Source: Diplocarpon mali (lineage: Eukaryota; Ascomycota; Leotiomycetes; Helotiales; Drepanopezizaceae). From it: 64,000 nucleotides of DNA. Below the pieces are notes generated by a model. That model did no database searches. It had not been told where the DNA came from and saw only the letters and a list, made by a program, of their open reading frames with translations. The position numbers were made by a program, and so were the translations under genes. Every line of letters begins with the position of its first letter. Position 1 is the first letter of the stretch. Below are positions 1 to 12,839 of the stretch, piece after piece. The DNA is taken from assembly GCA_024741835.1 (NCBI GenBank), contig JAENRP010000026.1, positions 1 to 64,000 on the forward strand, read 5' to 3'.

Positions 1-1171
1 TTAAGTATTAATCTTTTATCTAACCGCAAGATCTATATAAAGTTGAATTATATAAGAGTTTTTAATAATCAATTTATATAATTTATAAATAATAATTATA
101 AAGTGATCTTTAAGGTTAAAATTAAAGATAGACTTTATATTATCTTAAAAGTAATATTATAGAAATTAACTCTTAGGCTAGACCTATAAGTAGATTCCTT
201 TAAGGAAAGTGCACTCTTTACCCTAATATAATTAAGCAAGGATAAAGAGAATAGATAGACTCTTAAGCTAAGATTATAAGTGAAATTCGTAAAAATGACT
301 CTTAAGCTAAGACTATAAGTAGATTGCAAAGTGTCTTTAAAGATGACTCTTAAGCTAGGATTATAAGTGAATTTAATAAAAATAACTCTTAAGCTAAGAC
401 TATAAGTAGATTCTGCAAATTCGCTAATAATAACTCTTAAGCTAAGATTATAAATGAAATTCGCAAAAATAACTCTTAGGCTAGGACCGTAAGTAAAATT
501 CGCAAATTCGTTAGAGACGACTCTTAAGCTAGGACCGCAAGTAGATCTTACTATTTCTAAGAAATCGACTCTTAAGCTAAGACCACAAGTAGATCTTGCA
601 ATTTTATTAAAACCGACTCTTAAGCCAGGCTTACAATTGGAAAATAGTAAAACCTTAAACTACTATCACTAGTCCTTTCTAACTGCTAATAATAAAGTAT
701 TAATTAATAATAGGCTATTAAAGCTATTAAAAGCCAAAAGCCTATTAAAGTATTAGCTAATATATAAAAGATTCGCATATCTAAGGCTAAAGAAATTAAA
801 GGGCCTATATAAAGTCTTAACCCTAAAACGGAAGATTTAAGTACTAAAGGATCGCTTAATATACCGAATTTGCAAGCTAATAAAACTTCAAAATCGAATA
901 CAAACTAAGCTTAGCTTATAAAAAGATTCGATACTAGCGCTAATATCCATTAATACTATTAGACTATTTATAACTTTAATTAAAGGAAATAATTAGTTTT
1001 CTTAAATAGTAGATAACTCTACTTAGCAAATATAGACTATTTGCACTAAGACTAAATCTAAGCTTATAGAAAAGCTAGAAACTTAGAAAGTGATAGAAGA
1101 ACGCCAGACCTAGTTAAAGCTAATAGCTATTAAGTCTAATAATATATGAAAGATTAAAGTAAAGCTTAATA
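1..1171. repeat. RIP-altered repeat DNA left of element E
   Basis: This is AT-rich sequence with CpA/TpG depletion and frequent TAA/TAG. Positions about 169-640 hold a tandem repeat, listed separately. Positions 650-1,171 read in places like a lysine-rich, stop-interrupted former coding region on the plus strand, but I recognise no domain. It lies outside the left LTR of element E and is probably part of another repeat that continues beyond the window. Confidence 0.6.
169..640 (+). repeat. Ten-unit tandem repeat with coding-phase spacing
   Basis: Ten copies of a unit like ACTCTTAAGCTAGGACCGCA followed by AGTAGAT begin near 169, 259, 298, 346, 385, 433, 472, 520, 568 and 616. The spacings are 90, 39, 48, 39, 48, 39, 48, 48 and 48 bp, all multiples of three, so one plus-strand frame repeatedly gives a peptide like TLKLGPQVD. 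The later units keep more G+C; the early ones have lost it by C-to-T change. Related units (TPRPGPRVNS in translation) occur in element C at 17,170-17,260, 18,658-18,790 and 35,424-35,450. The array therefore looks like a decayed coding repeat rather than a random minisatellite. Confidence 0.75.
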
Positions 1172-1470
1172 TATAGGTTCTATACCGGTAATCGATATTC
1201 ACATAAATATAATTAAGTACTTATTATCAAAAAGAATCTATTATAATATCTGTCTATCTCTATATAATTAAGATAGTACCTTTATACCTTTAAATATCCT
1301 CCCTCCTATAGTCCCTCTTAGCCGTATATAGATATCCTTCCAAGGTCCTCCGGCTAAACAGCCGTCCGAAATGCATACGAAACCCCTTATATCGCATATA
1401 GTATAGCTATATAGGATAACCCTAGGAATAAGGGCAGGTTGCCTCTTATATAGGAATCTGCGTACTAATA
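1172..1470 (-). repeat. 3' LTR of element E
   Basis: This 299-bp copy matches 45,141-45,441 over its whole length, with differences mainly of C-to-T or G-to-A type. On the plus strand it runs from TATAGGTTCTATACC to GCGTACTAATA; these are RIP forms of TG...CA ends, judging from the better-preserved right copy ending in ACCAACA. Confidence 0.8.
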
Positions 1471-1959
1471 CCAGCAGTACTCTCTTTTTAAAAAGACCTT
1501 TTCAACTCGCATAAGGAAGTATATAAAATAGGTATATAAAGGAGGCAAATCGGTAGCAAATAATCAAATAGCAATAAAGAATAAAATAGCAAAGACAAAT
1601 AGCTTAATAGCAAAGGCAAGTATAATAAGTAGTAAGGACAGTATATAGAAAGTAGAATAGCAAAGATAAAGGCAAATAGTAAAGAGGGAAAGGAAAGGTA
1701 TCCAAGTGATAGAAGCAATCTAAAGTCTTTATTTAAGCCTTATAATAGTGCGATTATAGTCCGGTTGCGTTCTAATAGGTTCGAGACTCTTTATTAAAGA
1801 GTCATCTAGAGTTATAATCCACTATAGCTATAAATTATAATAATCTGTAGAAGGGAAAAGAGAGGCCTTTAAGAAGGCATATATATCGAGCTTCCCTCCT
1901 CCTTTGATCTCTTAACTCTAACTCCTACTTCTTATAAGTAGGTCGATTCCCCCTTTTAC

Positions 1960-2960
1960 TTCTAAGTTAATTAACCCTATAGTAGATCTTATCTCATATT
2001 ATCCTATTAATACTTTCATTATTATTAGTAAGTATTCCAATTATTAGCCGACCCCCTCTAATATATATATTGCTAACTTAGATAGTACTCAAATGCAATC
2101 TAGAAGACCTGCCTAAGGCGTTTCAAGTGCTTTGCGTATATTATATATAAGTGATATTAAGAAAGGAGGCTAATAAGAATAATACCAGCTATATATATAC
2201 ATTTAATACTCTTACTTCTAAGAAGTATAACTACTGCATTGCGCAGCAGGCAAAGTATATTCTAGTAAGTGCCCTTTAATATCCTCTTACTTTAATAACC
2301 TCTAATAAATGTCTATTCTAAATACCTATCTAAGCTTAGGATAAGTATATCATCCTCTAGGATACTTATATTAGCGGCAATATTAAAGCGATCTAAGAGG
2401 CGGCCTGAATCCTATCTAAGGAGACTTAAATACAAATCTCTATAGTCCTAAAGACTTAAGATGCCCTTTAGCTAGCCTAGCTAAACAAAGCTTATGCCCT
2501 CTGCTATAGTATCGACCTTGCGAATACCTAGTAAGCTATAAGTGCCCTTGAATCCATCTAATATTAATAACTAACTATTTATAAGATCTATTGCGCGCTA
2601 TCTAAGGCGATAATGCTACCCTTAGGCATCTTAAGACTTAAGGCGCCAAGGTGCTTAGCGCCCTCTAATGTATAAAAGGGTTATCTAGCTTAGCTAAGGG
2701 CCGTTCTTAAGCTCCCTTTAATAATATCTGCTACTAAAAAGGCAAAAGCAAATAGGTGCCTTTTAAAGGCTCTCTAAAGGGTAGAGATCTGGATCTTAGT
2801 GATTTAGATAAGCCGAATCTAAAGGAGATCGCGGCCGCTCTTACTTAAGTGTAAGCTTAAAAGGAGTAGGCCAACTTGGCTGCTGCTTCAGGTAGTAAGG
2901 CTTCTAGGCCTTAGGGGTTTAGGGATCTATGCCTTAGAAATCCTAATACTTAAGATAGGT
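1960..2960 (+). pseudogene. Former reading frame antisense to element E pol, unknown function
   Basis: One plus-strand frame stays coding-like across this stretch once TAA/TAG are read as RIP-altered codons. It includes segments such as IYIANLDSTQMQSRRPA near 2,060, and GSLKGRDLDLSDLDKPNLKE near 2,770 followed by an alanine-rich part. A lysine- and A-rich tract (3,060-3,215) follows. No domain is recognised. It lies between RNase H and the 3' LTR of E but points the opposite way to pol, as in elements A/B and D. An independent insertion remnant is the alternative. Confidence 0.4.
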
Positions 2961-3239
2961 ACTCATTAAGGGTAGAATTATTAATAGATCATTATCTTTA
3001 GCAATATAATTATCGCTACTTTGCTATAACCTCCTTCTCTAGTACTACTTAAGTAATAAAAAAATGCAAGTATGCGCAAGTAAGTAAGAAAAGATAAAAA
3101 GAAGGTATTAATAGCAAGTATAGGATATAGTAAGAAAAGATAAAAAAAGAAGGTAGTAATAGCAAGTGTAGGAATATATCTTATAATAAAATAAAAAAAA
3201 TAAAAAAATTGCCAATAGCTTATAATTAAAAATATCAGA

Positions 3240-6200
3240 TATTATCAATCTAAGACCTTTTCAAGTCTGGTTATGCCTTAATAGGCCTTTATACCTATCC
3301 CTCCTTCCTAATAGTTATTGAATTAGTATCTACCAATTGCTAAAGGGCCTAATTTAGATTAGCTTTTATTATAGCGTCGGCAGGGTTGCTAGCGCTATTG
3401 ATTTAATATATCTCTATAAGCTCCCTATTCTTATACAATTATTAAATAGCTATTATATCGATTATCAATTGCTTCTCCTTTATAGTATCCAATTTGATAA
3501 TACACTTATATAAAGAGAGGGAATCTGTATATATAATAGTAGGGAGGCGGGGTAGACTTAGCTTAGCTATCACTATATCGATTATTATAGTTATAGAAAC
3601 CAGTATATTAATACCTACTATTATAGCATATAGTTTAAAGGCTAATACAGCTCTTATCACTCTCTTATACTTCGTTAAGCTATAGTATAGAATATTACCT
3701 TTTAAAGTAAACTGCGATTCTCCTTCCTCTTTAATAGCTAGTATAATAATATAGCCGATCTGCGAGCTTAAATCCTTATTATTAGTAAAAGATCTATTAA
3801 TAAATGCGAATAGTTTAGCGTTTTGCAAATTAATAGCAAGGTAGGTTAGGCCTCTTTTAAAGTTATTTCAAATCCACTTAAGTTGCTTATTCAGAATCTC
3901 TATATCTTAAACTATTGGATCCTAGTATTAGGCTATAGCTGATAAATCGAAGGAAGCTTTTAGCTAGCAGATTATAGCTAAATAAGCTCCTCTTACTCTT
4001 TGCTTTAGGTATTATTACTTATAGCCCTTTTAAAAAGTATCGACTAGTTCTAGCCTTTGGCCCTAGCCCTTTTATCGTATATATATCATATCCCCTTCTT
4101 AGGAAATAATACACCTATTAAAAGCTAGTAATTTAATGCTCAATAGGTATTATATTAGCTTTATAAGGAATCCTACCCTTTTGATCTTATCCTCCTCCTT
4201 TTTTAAGAAGTCTACTTCTTTAAGTATTAAAGTATCGTCCGTTTGTATTCCTACTATACTAAAAAAGGAAGAAGTGCTTAAGGTTAATAATAGATAAAGG
4301 TTATAAGTTAAGTTAGCTATACTAAGATTGCTGCAATAGTACTTATAGTAAGTGCTAAACTAGTGATTTCTTAATTCAGGAATACTATAGAGCAGTAGTA
4401 CCACTTTAAAGACTATACCTATAGGGAATAGCTTAACGATATCTTATAAGGGAAATATAAATATATCGTATAGTAACTTTAAAGCTACTTAGGTATACGC
4501 TTATATAATGTCCTATAGGCTGAGAATGCCCTTCTTGCCCTATTCTTTAAAGTATTCCTAGATTGATGCTGAAAGGCATATCAAAAGGCGTTAGCTTACT
4601 TATTAGATCATTAGAGATTAGGTGATTATACCTTCCTCCTTCTTACTAGTATTGTTCTAGGCCTATATAATTAGGCGTGATTTCTTAAATAGGTGATCTA
4701 TCTCCTTCCCTTTTATCTTATTAACTATTCTTAATTTGAAGATCCTTTTGCCTTTTATAGTAGGGTCATTTTTATTTATTGGTACAAATATCCTCCTATT
4801 TATTAGCCCTTAGTACTCCTTTAGGCGAGATTGCTAAAAAGGGCGCTTAAGAGTAGTAATCTTACCTTCTGCCTATAGCTTCTGCGATAGTTCCTAGTCC
4901 CTATTCTCCTTCTCTATTAAGAATACCTCCGATTTGGCTATATATAGCTTATTGTCTGCTTTAAAGGATATCTATATCTTAGTATTATAGTCATTATCAA
5001 TTGTAGGAAGACTAGAAATAGGCTTAATAAAGGGAACCTTTACTCTTAGCGATTGCTTGTAGCTATTAAGTTGCGGCTTAACTAAGCGAGAGGGCTCTAC
5101 TTCTTTATTAATATCAGTTGCGTTCTACTCCCTTTTAGTAGTTGTTTAATCCTTAGGTTCAGTTCCTTTAGTTTTCTCTAGGCAGTTTTCTTTATTATCG
5201 ATTTTAAACAGACGTACGCTTATCGATCTAAAGTACCTTATTCTACTGCCAATATCAACTATATAGGTTTCGTTCTTTAAGCCTAGGAACTTGAATAGGC
5301 CTATCTATCCTCCCTTCTTCTAATATACTAATACTAGGTCTTTTAGCCTTAAATTGTAGATATAAGTAGTTCTAAGGCCATTCCTTATACTTAAAGCGTT
5401 ATTAACCTTGCGAGTAGTATAGATCTTCCTAACTTCCTTTATAGCCTTCTTAATTATTACTACCCTTTATTCTACCAATAGATTTGGTAGATCTAGTTCA
5501 ATTAGCCTTAGATATGCCTTAAAAATAAGTAAGGTAGGAATTATCTTATTAGGTCCTATTATATTATTGACTGCTTTAACGGCTATTTGCAGCCTCTTAT
5601 TATCGCTTAATTAAGGGTATTCAGCTATTATTATCTTAAAGGCATATCTTAAAGGGCGATAATACCATTCGACTTTGCCGATAGAATGGTACGCTTCTAT
5701 AAGAATTAGTTTAAGGGTTATTCCTATAGATCTTAGAGAGCTTTTAAACTCTACTAAGTTGAAGTTAGTGCTATAGTTGTATATTATAAAATCAGGAGGT
5801 TTAATATACGTATCTAGCTAAGCTAATTTAAGGGCTTAAAATACTATATCAGCCGAATGTGCTCCTATTCCCTTTTATAAGAACCTTGCGGCTCTAAATC
5901 CTGTTGCTTTATCAACTATATAAAGGGCGTTCCTTCTATCAAATTGAGCAATATCGATATATATAGTATAATTAAAGTCGATATTATCTTATAGCTTGAA
6001 TCGGAATTTGTAAGGAGCGTTAGTATAGAGTTAATAATATTAGCATATTTCCCTTACTCTTGCTATAATGCTAGAGTCTATATTATAACTGGCCTAGTTT
6101 AAGAGGTATTTAAGGCGCTTTACCAAAGGATATTCGAATCTTTTATATAGCCTTCGGATCTCCATTTCTATTAAGTAGTATATATTAATTGTACCCTTTG

Positions 6201-6855
6201 AAGTTATCAGAAGTTGCTCTATTATATTAAGTAAGAGCTATAAGTGCCTATGTTTTCTAATAATTAAGTATTTCTCTTTACTGATTATAAGCAAATTGCG
6301 CAGATTGTCGTATTTAGCTCCCATTTTATCGAGTTATTATAAGTAGATTAAAAATGGTATATTTACCTTTATAATTAAGAACTCTATAGGGCCTGCTAGT
6401 ATTCGAACAGTTATCTTACTAATTACATTTCATAAACCTACCCTAAAGGTAATTTTATACTTTTCAGCGCTAAGTAGAGCTAGAACTGCGTCTTATATAT
6501 TTTATAGGACTTTGAATTAGTTAATTCCTCTTACATTTTTATTTAAGGCGCCTATATCGATTAGGAATCCTTAAAAGAATTAATCCGTCCACTAGGTTAT
6601 AAATACCTTAGGGTCCGTTTATATTAGTTTATTAACTCTTATTATTAAAAGGTATTTAGCCTTCTGCTTTTCAAGTTAGTTAAGCATAGTTCTTAAGTTA
6701 TACTCCTTCTTAGAAGCTAGGAATACTATAGTGAAGTTGATATTACTATCCTTAGGGTCGCTAATTACCTAGTCCTCCTCTTTTAAAAAGGTTTCTTATT
6801 TATCCTTATCAGTCCTATTGCCTTTTAAATATACTCTATTATCTTCTTAAGCTAA
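3240..6855 (-). pseudogene. Element E pol remnant: integrase, reverse transcriptase, RNase H
   Basis: The minus-strand frame 3,828-3,442 is an uninterrupted 128-residue copia-type RNase H piece, with NRSFTNNKDLSSQIG at its start and YTDSLSLYKCI near its end. Upstream (about 3,840-5,100) reverse-transcriptase text is interrupted by stops but recognisable, including QTDDTLIL near 4,250 and RVRGAYLA near 3,990. Near 5,950 the minus strand reads IDIAQFDRRNALYIVD, an integrase-core block typical of a widespread fungal copia-type group. The rest of E gag lies beyond element A, at 14,417-15,491. Confidence 0.75.
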
Positions 6856-6860
6856 GTATG

Positions 6861-7166
6861 TATAACGGCTGCACCTCCACTTAGTGCAATTACCTAGGAG
6901 TATAGCGTTTTAAGGTTTGCAATCTCGATTTAACGTAGGGTTTTCTCGAATCGACCCTAAAGGTGCAAAAGGATATTCTTATATAATATTACGTAAATAG
7001 ACAAAGAGCCTTAAGCTACTTATATATATAAGGAAGAAGGGCTCTCTCTTAAAGAGGGCTCTCTAACTTCTTCGTTTCTTTCGTATTAGACCTATAGAAG
7101 ACGCCTTTTGTACTACTTCTTACTCTTATACTTGATCTCGCACTTCGGCGGTTTTGTATTATTATA
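6861..7166 (+). repeat. 5' LTR of element A
   Basis: It begins TATAACGGCTGCACC (a RIP form of TGTAACGG) and ends GTATTATTATA. It differs from the 3' copy mainly by transitions; for example GCACCA in the 3' copy is GTACTA here. Confidence 0.9.
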
Positions 7167-7476
7167 TTAAACGAAGAAGTTCTTCTCTACTAGGGATAGC
7201 TTTTAATAATATCCTACCCCTTTTGAAAATCGATTCGCGGTTATTTCGACTTTCGAAAGAGTTAGGATTCTAAAAATCTCTTAGACAAACTAAGAGCTTA
7301 AGTATAGCTTATTAACTAGTATAATCGAAGAACGCTTTTATTAGCCGGATTTTCTTAACTACTCCTTTTATAAAAGAGCTATAGGTAGAAGTTAAGAGAG
7401 CATTATACTACCGGAACCCTTTTTCTATAAGACCCCTTTTTTTAACTGAATCATTACCGAAACCAAAATCGGTAAA

Positions 7477-8800
7477 ATGAATTCCCTACTAGCCGGAAGT
7501 TAGCAAATACAGAATATACCCGGTTCGTTCGAGGAAGCAGCTTCTATAGGGAGTACCCTTACCTCAGCTCCTAGGGCCGGACCTTCCTCTGCTACTAAGG
7601 GTAAAAGACCCTAATGCTATAGCTAAGCCAATTAAGATAAATAAGACTTTTTAAACCTAAACGTCTTATAAGGAATAGTCTTAGGTTTAGAGGAATCCTT
7701 ATAATGCTAAGATCAATCTAATCGATAATTGCAAAGCGAGATTAGTAGGATTGCTTAAGCTATCTTTAGCTTAAAGACCCTAGCTTATTAAAGCTAAGAG
7801 ACGGCTTAGCGCGTATATTAGACTATTAAGCGAGATTTTACTTACCCTCGCAAGACTCAGCCTCCTCTAGAAGTTGATATAGATATAAAACGGCTAAAAA
7901 TTCAACTGATTGAAAAGATCACCTCTTTTAATAATAGAACCTCCTTAATATATAAGCAGTAGTTAGCTTTAGTCCAAGACCAATTGCAAGTTAACGCCGA
8001 CTTATATCCGAATGAGCAAGCTCGCTAAGCCCTTATTTAAAGATCTATTATAAGATAAGCCTAAATATACCTTGAACCCTAGTACCTCTTAGAGACTAAC
8101 CCCTTCCAGAACTATTAAGAAATAGTAGAGCTGCTAAGCAGTTACTTTTTAATTAGTTAAGAGGTAGACCTATTCCAATCTACTTTCTATTACCTCTATA
8201 TAAGAGAAGCCGGTTATTCTAAAGAAACTTTCCTTTAGTTTTAAGCCTAATTCTAATCTACTATAATTTAAAGAGAGGTCTTAAGATCTAAGTAGTTCTT
8301 CTTTATATAGAATAAGATTATTCCTTAGCTTAAAGCTACCTACGCCTTAGCTAAGGCCTTTTAAAAGAAGGACTATACTATTATAATTAACTAATTAAAC
8401 GCCCTTAATGCCGAACGCTAAAGTAATCAACTTCTTAACCCTTTAATTAAAAGTAAGGCGACCCTGGTATTATATTAGAAGATATCCGGTTTGCTCTTTA
8501 ATAAGACTGCTCGCGGTCTAAGCGCTAGAAGTACTACCTAAGTCTTTAGGCCACTAGCCCTAAAGCCGACTATCCCTTTTCGCTAAGACTCGCCAACTAA
8601 GGCGAGTTTTCCTGCTTTACCCCTTAAGCAAGCTACCTACTAGACTTATAGCAAAACTGGTTATTATAAGACTAAGTGCCCCTTTATAAGTAAGATTAAT
8701 GCTTTAAAAGATATAAAGGAAGTTAATCCGACTTTAGACTCAATTGAAAATGGGATCGAAATAGAAGAAGATTAGGAAAATGAAAAGGCTTAAGAAAAGA
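7477..8800 (+). pseudogene. Element A gag remnant
   Basis: An ATG at 7,477 opens a frame reading MNSLLAGS; element B has the same start at 27,731 on the minus strand. The frame is interrupted throughout by TAA/TAG. Near 8,640-8,695 the text TYSKTGYYKTKCPF corresponds to a decayed CCHC zinc knuckle in which Cys and His codons have been altered. This is the nucleocapsid-like end of a gypsy Gag. It is followed by an acidic tail near 8,750-8,790 and then by the protease region. Confidence 0.7.
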
Positions 8801-8809
8801 CTCTTACTT

Positions 8810-11800
8810 AAGCTTGCGAAAGTGCAACTTATTAAAGCTAAATCTTAACTCTTTAATAAAAGGGAAGCAATTCCTAACCTCTTATACTATTAGTATAAAT
8901 AGACTTAAAGTATTATTATCAGCTTTAATAAATACTAAAGCCCTTAATTACCTATTTTTAAATTATTCCCTTTCTATATATCTTTTAAAAGCAATTAGCT
9001 TTAAAATTCTTCCTCTTCTAACCCCTATTCCTATCTATAGATTTTAAAATACCATTTGCGCGCAAGCTATATACTATATGCGCTTTTATTTAATAATTAA
9101 TAAAAGATATATTTATAATTACCCTTAGGTTATTCTCGACTTAGGCTAGCGTAATACTATTATTAAAGTCAAATAGATATGCCGATTCTAACTTAAACTT
9201 AACTTAAAGGAAAACTAATTTATATAGCCTTTATATTACCCTTTATCTCCTTAATTCACAAAGGAAATCGTTATTCGTCTTCCTCCTTTTAAAAGACTTT
9301 AGATCCGATCTAATCATTAAGCTAATATTAATCGCAAAGAATAGGAAATAGCTATAGATAAAGCTCAATAGATCAATAGAAGATAGTCTTATATTAATTT
9401 AATAGTCTTAGCTAAGAGCAAGATCCTTATTACTATTATTAAGCTAGCGCTCTTACCTATAATTAAGCTAGATCCTAGAAAACAGTTTAATATAAATCGA
9501 CTATAATCTAACCCTATTTGCAAATACCCTAAAGCTGCGGTTCCTATTTGCGAAATTAATACTAACGCCTTTTATTATAATATAAAGCGTAAGGAAATTG
9601 AGTTCTTTTAAACTAGTATTTATAAAGTAGATAGGATTTTAAAGAAAAGATATAAGCCTAAGAATCCTAATATTAAAAAGCTAATTAACGATCGACTCCC
9701 AAAATAGTATCAATCTTTAAGATAAGCCTTTTTAAAAAGGGATATAGATACCCTTCCTTCCTATTGGTACTATAATTATAAAATATAGTTAAAAGGGCCC
9801 TTGCCTAATGCCTATTCGCCCTTCTACTGCTAATCTACTAAGGAGCTTAAGGTTATAAAGGAGTACTTATTTAAGAATTTAAACAAAGGCTTTATTAAAA
9901 CAAGTACTAGCCCCTTCGCTTCGCTAGTGCTATTTGTAAAGAAGGCCGATAGTAGCCTCCGATTTTATATAGACTACCGGAAGCTAAATGTACTAATTTG
10001 AAAGGACGCTTACCCAATTCCGAGGATAGATAAGCTTTTAAGATAAGTATTTAAAGCTAAGATTTTTATAAAACTGGATATTTAAGCCGCTTTTAATTAA
10101 ATATAAATAGACCTTAAATTAAAGGAATATACTACCTTTCGAATAAGGTATAGATCCTATAAATACAAAGTTCTCTTATTTAGCCTTTATAATAGACTTA
10201 GTACTTACTAATAGTATATAAATAATATTCTTTTAAATTATTTAAATAATTTTTATATAATATATTTAAATAATATTTTAATTTACTTTAAGAATATTAA
10301 AAAGTACTAAGGTTATATTAAAAAGGTATTAAAATGACTTTTAAAGGCTAGCCTTTAAGTAGATATTAAGAAGTGCGAGTTCTATATTATTTAAACTTAA
10401 TATTTCAAATATATTCTAATAATAATTAAGATCGAACTAGACCTTGAAAAGGTCGAACTATTATATAATTAAAAGTACTTGAAAACTATTATTAAAGTGA
10501 AGTCCTACTTAGGATTTTGCAAGTTCTATTAATAATTCATTTGCAACTTTAGGCTAATTGCTAAATCCCTTTCTATTTTAACTTAACCGATAATACCTTA
10601 GGATTAGATAGAAGAGTGCCGAATCGCTTTTAAAGAGCTTTATAAGCAGTTGCTTTCGATTTAGCAGATTTACCATTTTGACCCTAACTTGCTTATAAAG
10701 CTGGAAACTAATGCTTCTAATAGTATTATTGCTAGAGTACTTTCTTAATAATACTCTAATAAGCAATAGTACCTAATTGATTTCTATTCGCATATACTCT
10801 TTAGCTATAAACCTAATTAGGAAATATATAATAAGGAACTCTTTGCTATTATTAAATCCTACTATAAATAGAGACCTAAGCTTATATCACTTAAAGAGCA
10901 AGTTAATATTTACTTAGATTACTGCTCCTTTAAGTACTTTATAACTACTAAGGTTCTAACTGCGAAATAGTGCCGATAGATAGAATTTCTATTTGACTTC
11001 AATTTTCGAATTATATACACTCTTAATAAAGACAACTAAAAGGCTAATATTCTTAGCCGCTAAGAGTAAGATATGCCAGTTTATAAATAAGCGAAGCTAG
11101 ATAGCCGATTTTAAGTTTTACTTTCTCTTATCCAGTTAGATACCCGAATTAATACCGAACTGGCCGACAAATTCCTTGCTAAATCTGCTAAGGGCACCCT
11201 TGCCTTAATATCAACTGATACTCCCGATTTGACCTTAAATCAACCTAAAGATTCCTTTAATTTAATTAAAAAGCTTTATTAAAATAATCGCAAATCCTTT
11301 TAAGAGATTTGCGCCGACCTTCTTAAGAACTACTCTTTAAAAGATAGATTGCTTTACTTTAAGGAGCGCCTTTACATATACTATAATACTCCTTTATATA
11401 CTTATCTAATTTAAGAAGCTTATAACTAACCTTTAAGCGCGCACCCTAGTAGCTTAAAGACCTATTAGCTACTTGCTCTTAAGTACTATTAAGTCGGGAT
11501 AGGTTTGGACTGTAAAAGATTTATTATAAACTATAGACCTTATCAATTCTTGCATTTAAAAACAATTAAATAATAAGGCCTTTTACAGCCTCTCCCTATT
11601 CCTAACTATCTTATATAGCACTTATATATAGATTTTAAGGATTTCCCTCTTAATAAGCATAGTTTTGATCGAATCTTGGTTTTTATAAACCGATTTAATA
11701 AGAGTACTATTATAATCCCTTATTAAAAAGATATTAACACTTAAGGAACTGCCCAATTGTTTGTTTAATAGATTTATCGATTCGGCTATACTTTAGAGAT

Positions 11801-12720
11801 AATCACCTTAGACTAAGGCCCCTAATTCGTCTCCTTATTTTAAAGAGAGTTCTGCTATATTATTAGTATTAAGATTAAACTCTCTATAGCATACTATAAA
11901 GAGACTAATAGCTAAACGGAGATTATAAATAAGTATATTAATTTAAGGCTATAGCCTTTTATTAATTACTATTAAGATAATTAAAGTAAGCTAATTCTAT
12001 TAATAGATTATACGTAATCTATCCTCCCTTATACTTCTATTAATATGACCCTATATTAGCTTAAGTATAAAGTTATACTTTAAATAAGTTGGGACTAGAT
12101 CTCTCTAATACTATCTAATCTATAAGAGAGATTGAATTAAGTAAAAGCTAGGCTAATAGCTAAGAGGATGCACTCAGCTTAAGAAGTAGCGAAAGGCAAT
12201 ATGGAACGCGCTTAGGAGAAAATGCGTAAGTCTATAAATTAATACTAAAGGGAGGTTGATTAGAAACCTAAAGATATAGTCTACCTTTTAATCAAAAATC
12301 TTAAGAACTACCACCTTAATAGGAAACTGGCTAATTAATAGGATAGTCCTTTTAAGGTTCTTAAGAAGGTAGGCAATTTATATTAGATCAAGCTACTTAT
12401 AGGTTCTATAATATATAATATCTTTATACTAAAGCTACTATTTAAAGATCTGCAGAACCCTTTACTAAATTAGGAATAACCTTAGCCTATTATAAAAAAG
12501 ATCGCTAAGTAAGAAGAGTATAAAGTATTTAAGATATTAGGTATACGCCTATCTTAAGGAAAACTGGAATACTAGGTTAAATAGACTAGTTATAACCTTA
12601 ATTTAAGTTAGTATTACGCTTTAAATTTTACAAAGTCCTTATATAAGATTCGCGACTTTTATTAAGCCAATCCTATAAAGCTAGGACTACCTTAAAACCT
12701 ATAAGCTTAGCTAAAGGCTT
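8810..12720 (+). pseudogene. Element A pol remnant with chromodomain
   Basis: The protease region is around 8,900-9,050. Reverse transcriptase is clear at 9,840-10,290: a GFIKTSTSPFASLVLFVKK-like block and then FYIDYRKLN. The YLDD catalytic box reads YLNN at 10,263-10,274 because both Asp codons have become AAT. RNase H text (LIKLETNASNS) is near 10,690, and integrase spans about 11,200-12,100. A chromodomain-like segment (EEYKVFKILGIRLS) starts near 12,510, which puts the element with chromoviruses. Stops in every domain show it is dead. Confidence 0.8.
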
Positions 12721-12807
12721 AGGAAAGCAGTATAAAGGATTATAATCACTTAGAAGATAATAGGCCAGATGCAAAATAGGTTAATAAATAAATCTAAAAA
12801 TATAAAT

Positions 12808-12825
12808 NNNNNNNNNNNNNNNNNN
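12808..12825. other. Assembly gap (18 N)
   Basis: A run of 18 N lies in an A-rich stretch between the chromodomain and the antisense frame of element A. The same place in element B (near 22,385-22,410, opposite strand) holds a run of 13 T on the plus strand and about 22 bases between the matching flanks. The gap is therefore probably an unresolved homopolymer close to its true size. Confidence 0.9.
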
Positions 12826-12839
12826 GAAAAATAATAAAA

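Noticed and set aside
169..640. CRISPR-like array of evenly spaced repeats
   Set aside because: The setting is fungal, the repeats are degenerate with codon-phase spacing, and the same unit is inside a polyprotein.
3494..3685. Plus-strand frame in RNase H region
   Set aside because: It is antisense to the recognisable copia RNase H of element E.
8814..9047. Plus-strand 77-codon frame as an independent small gene
   Set aside because: It aligns with the protease region of the gypsy family (compare 26,203-26,394 in element B) and is a chance stop-free part of it.
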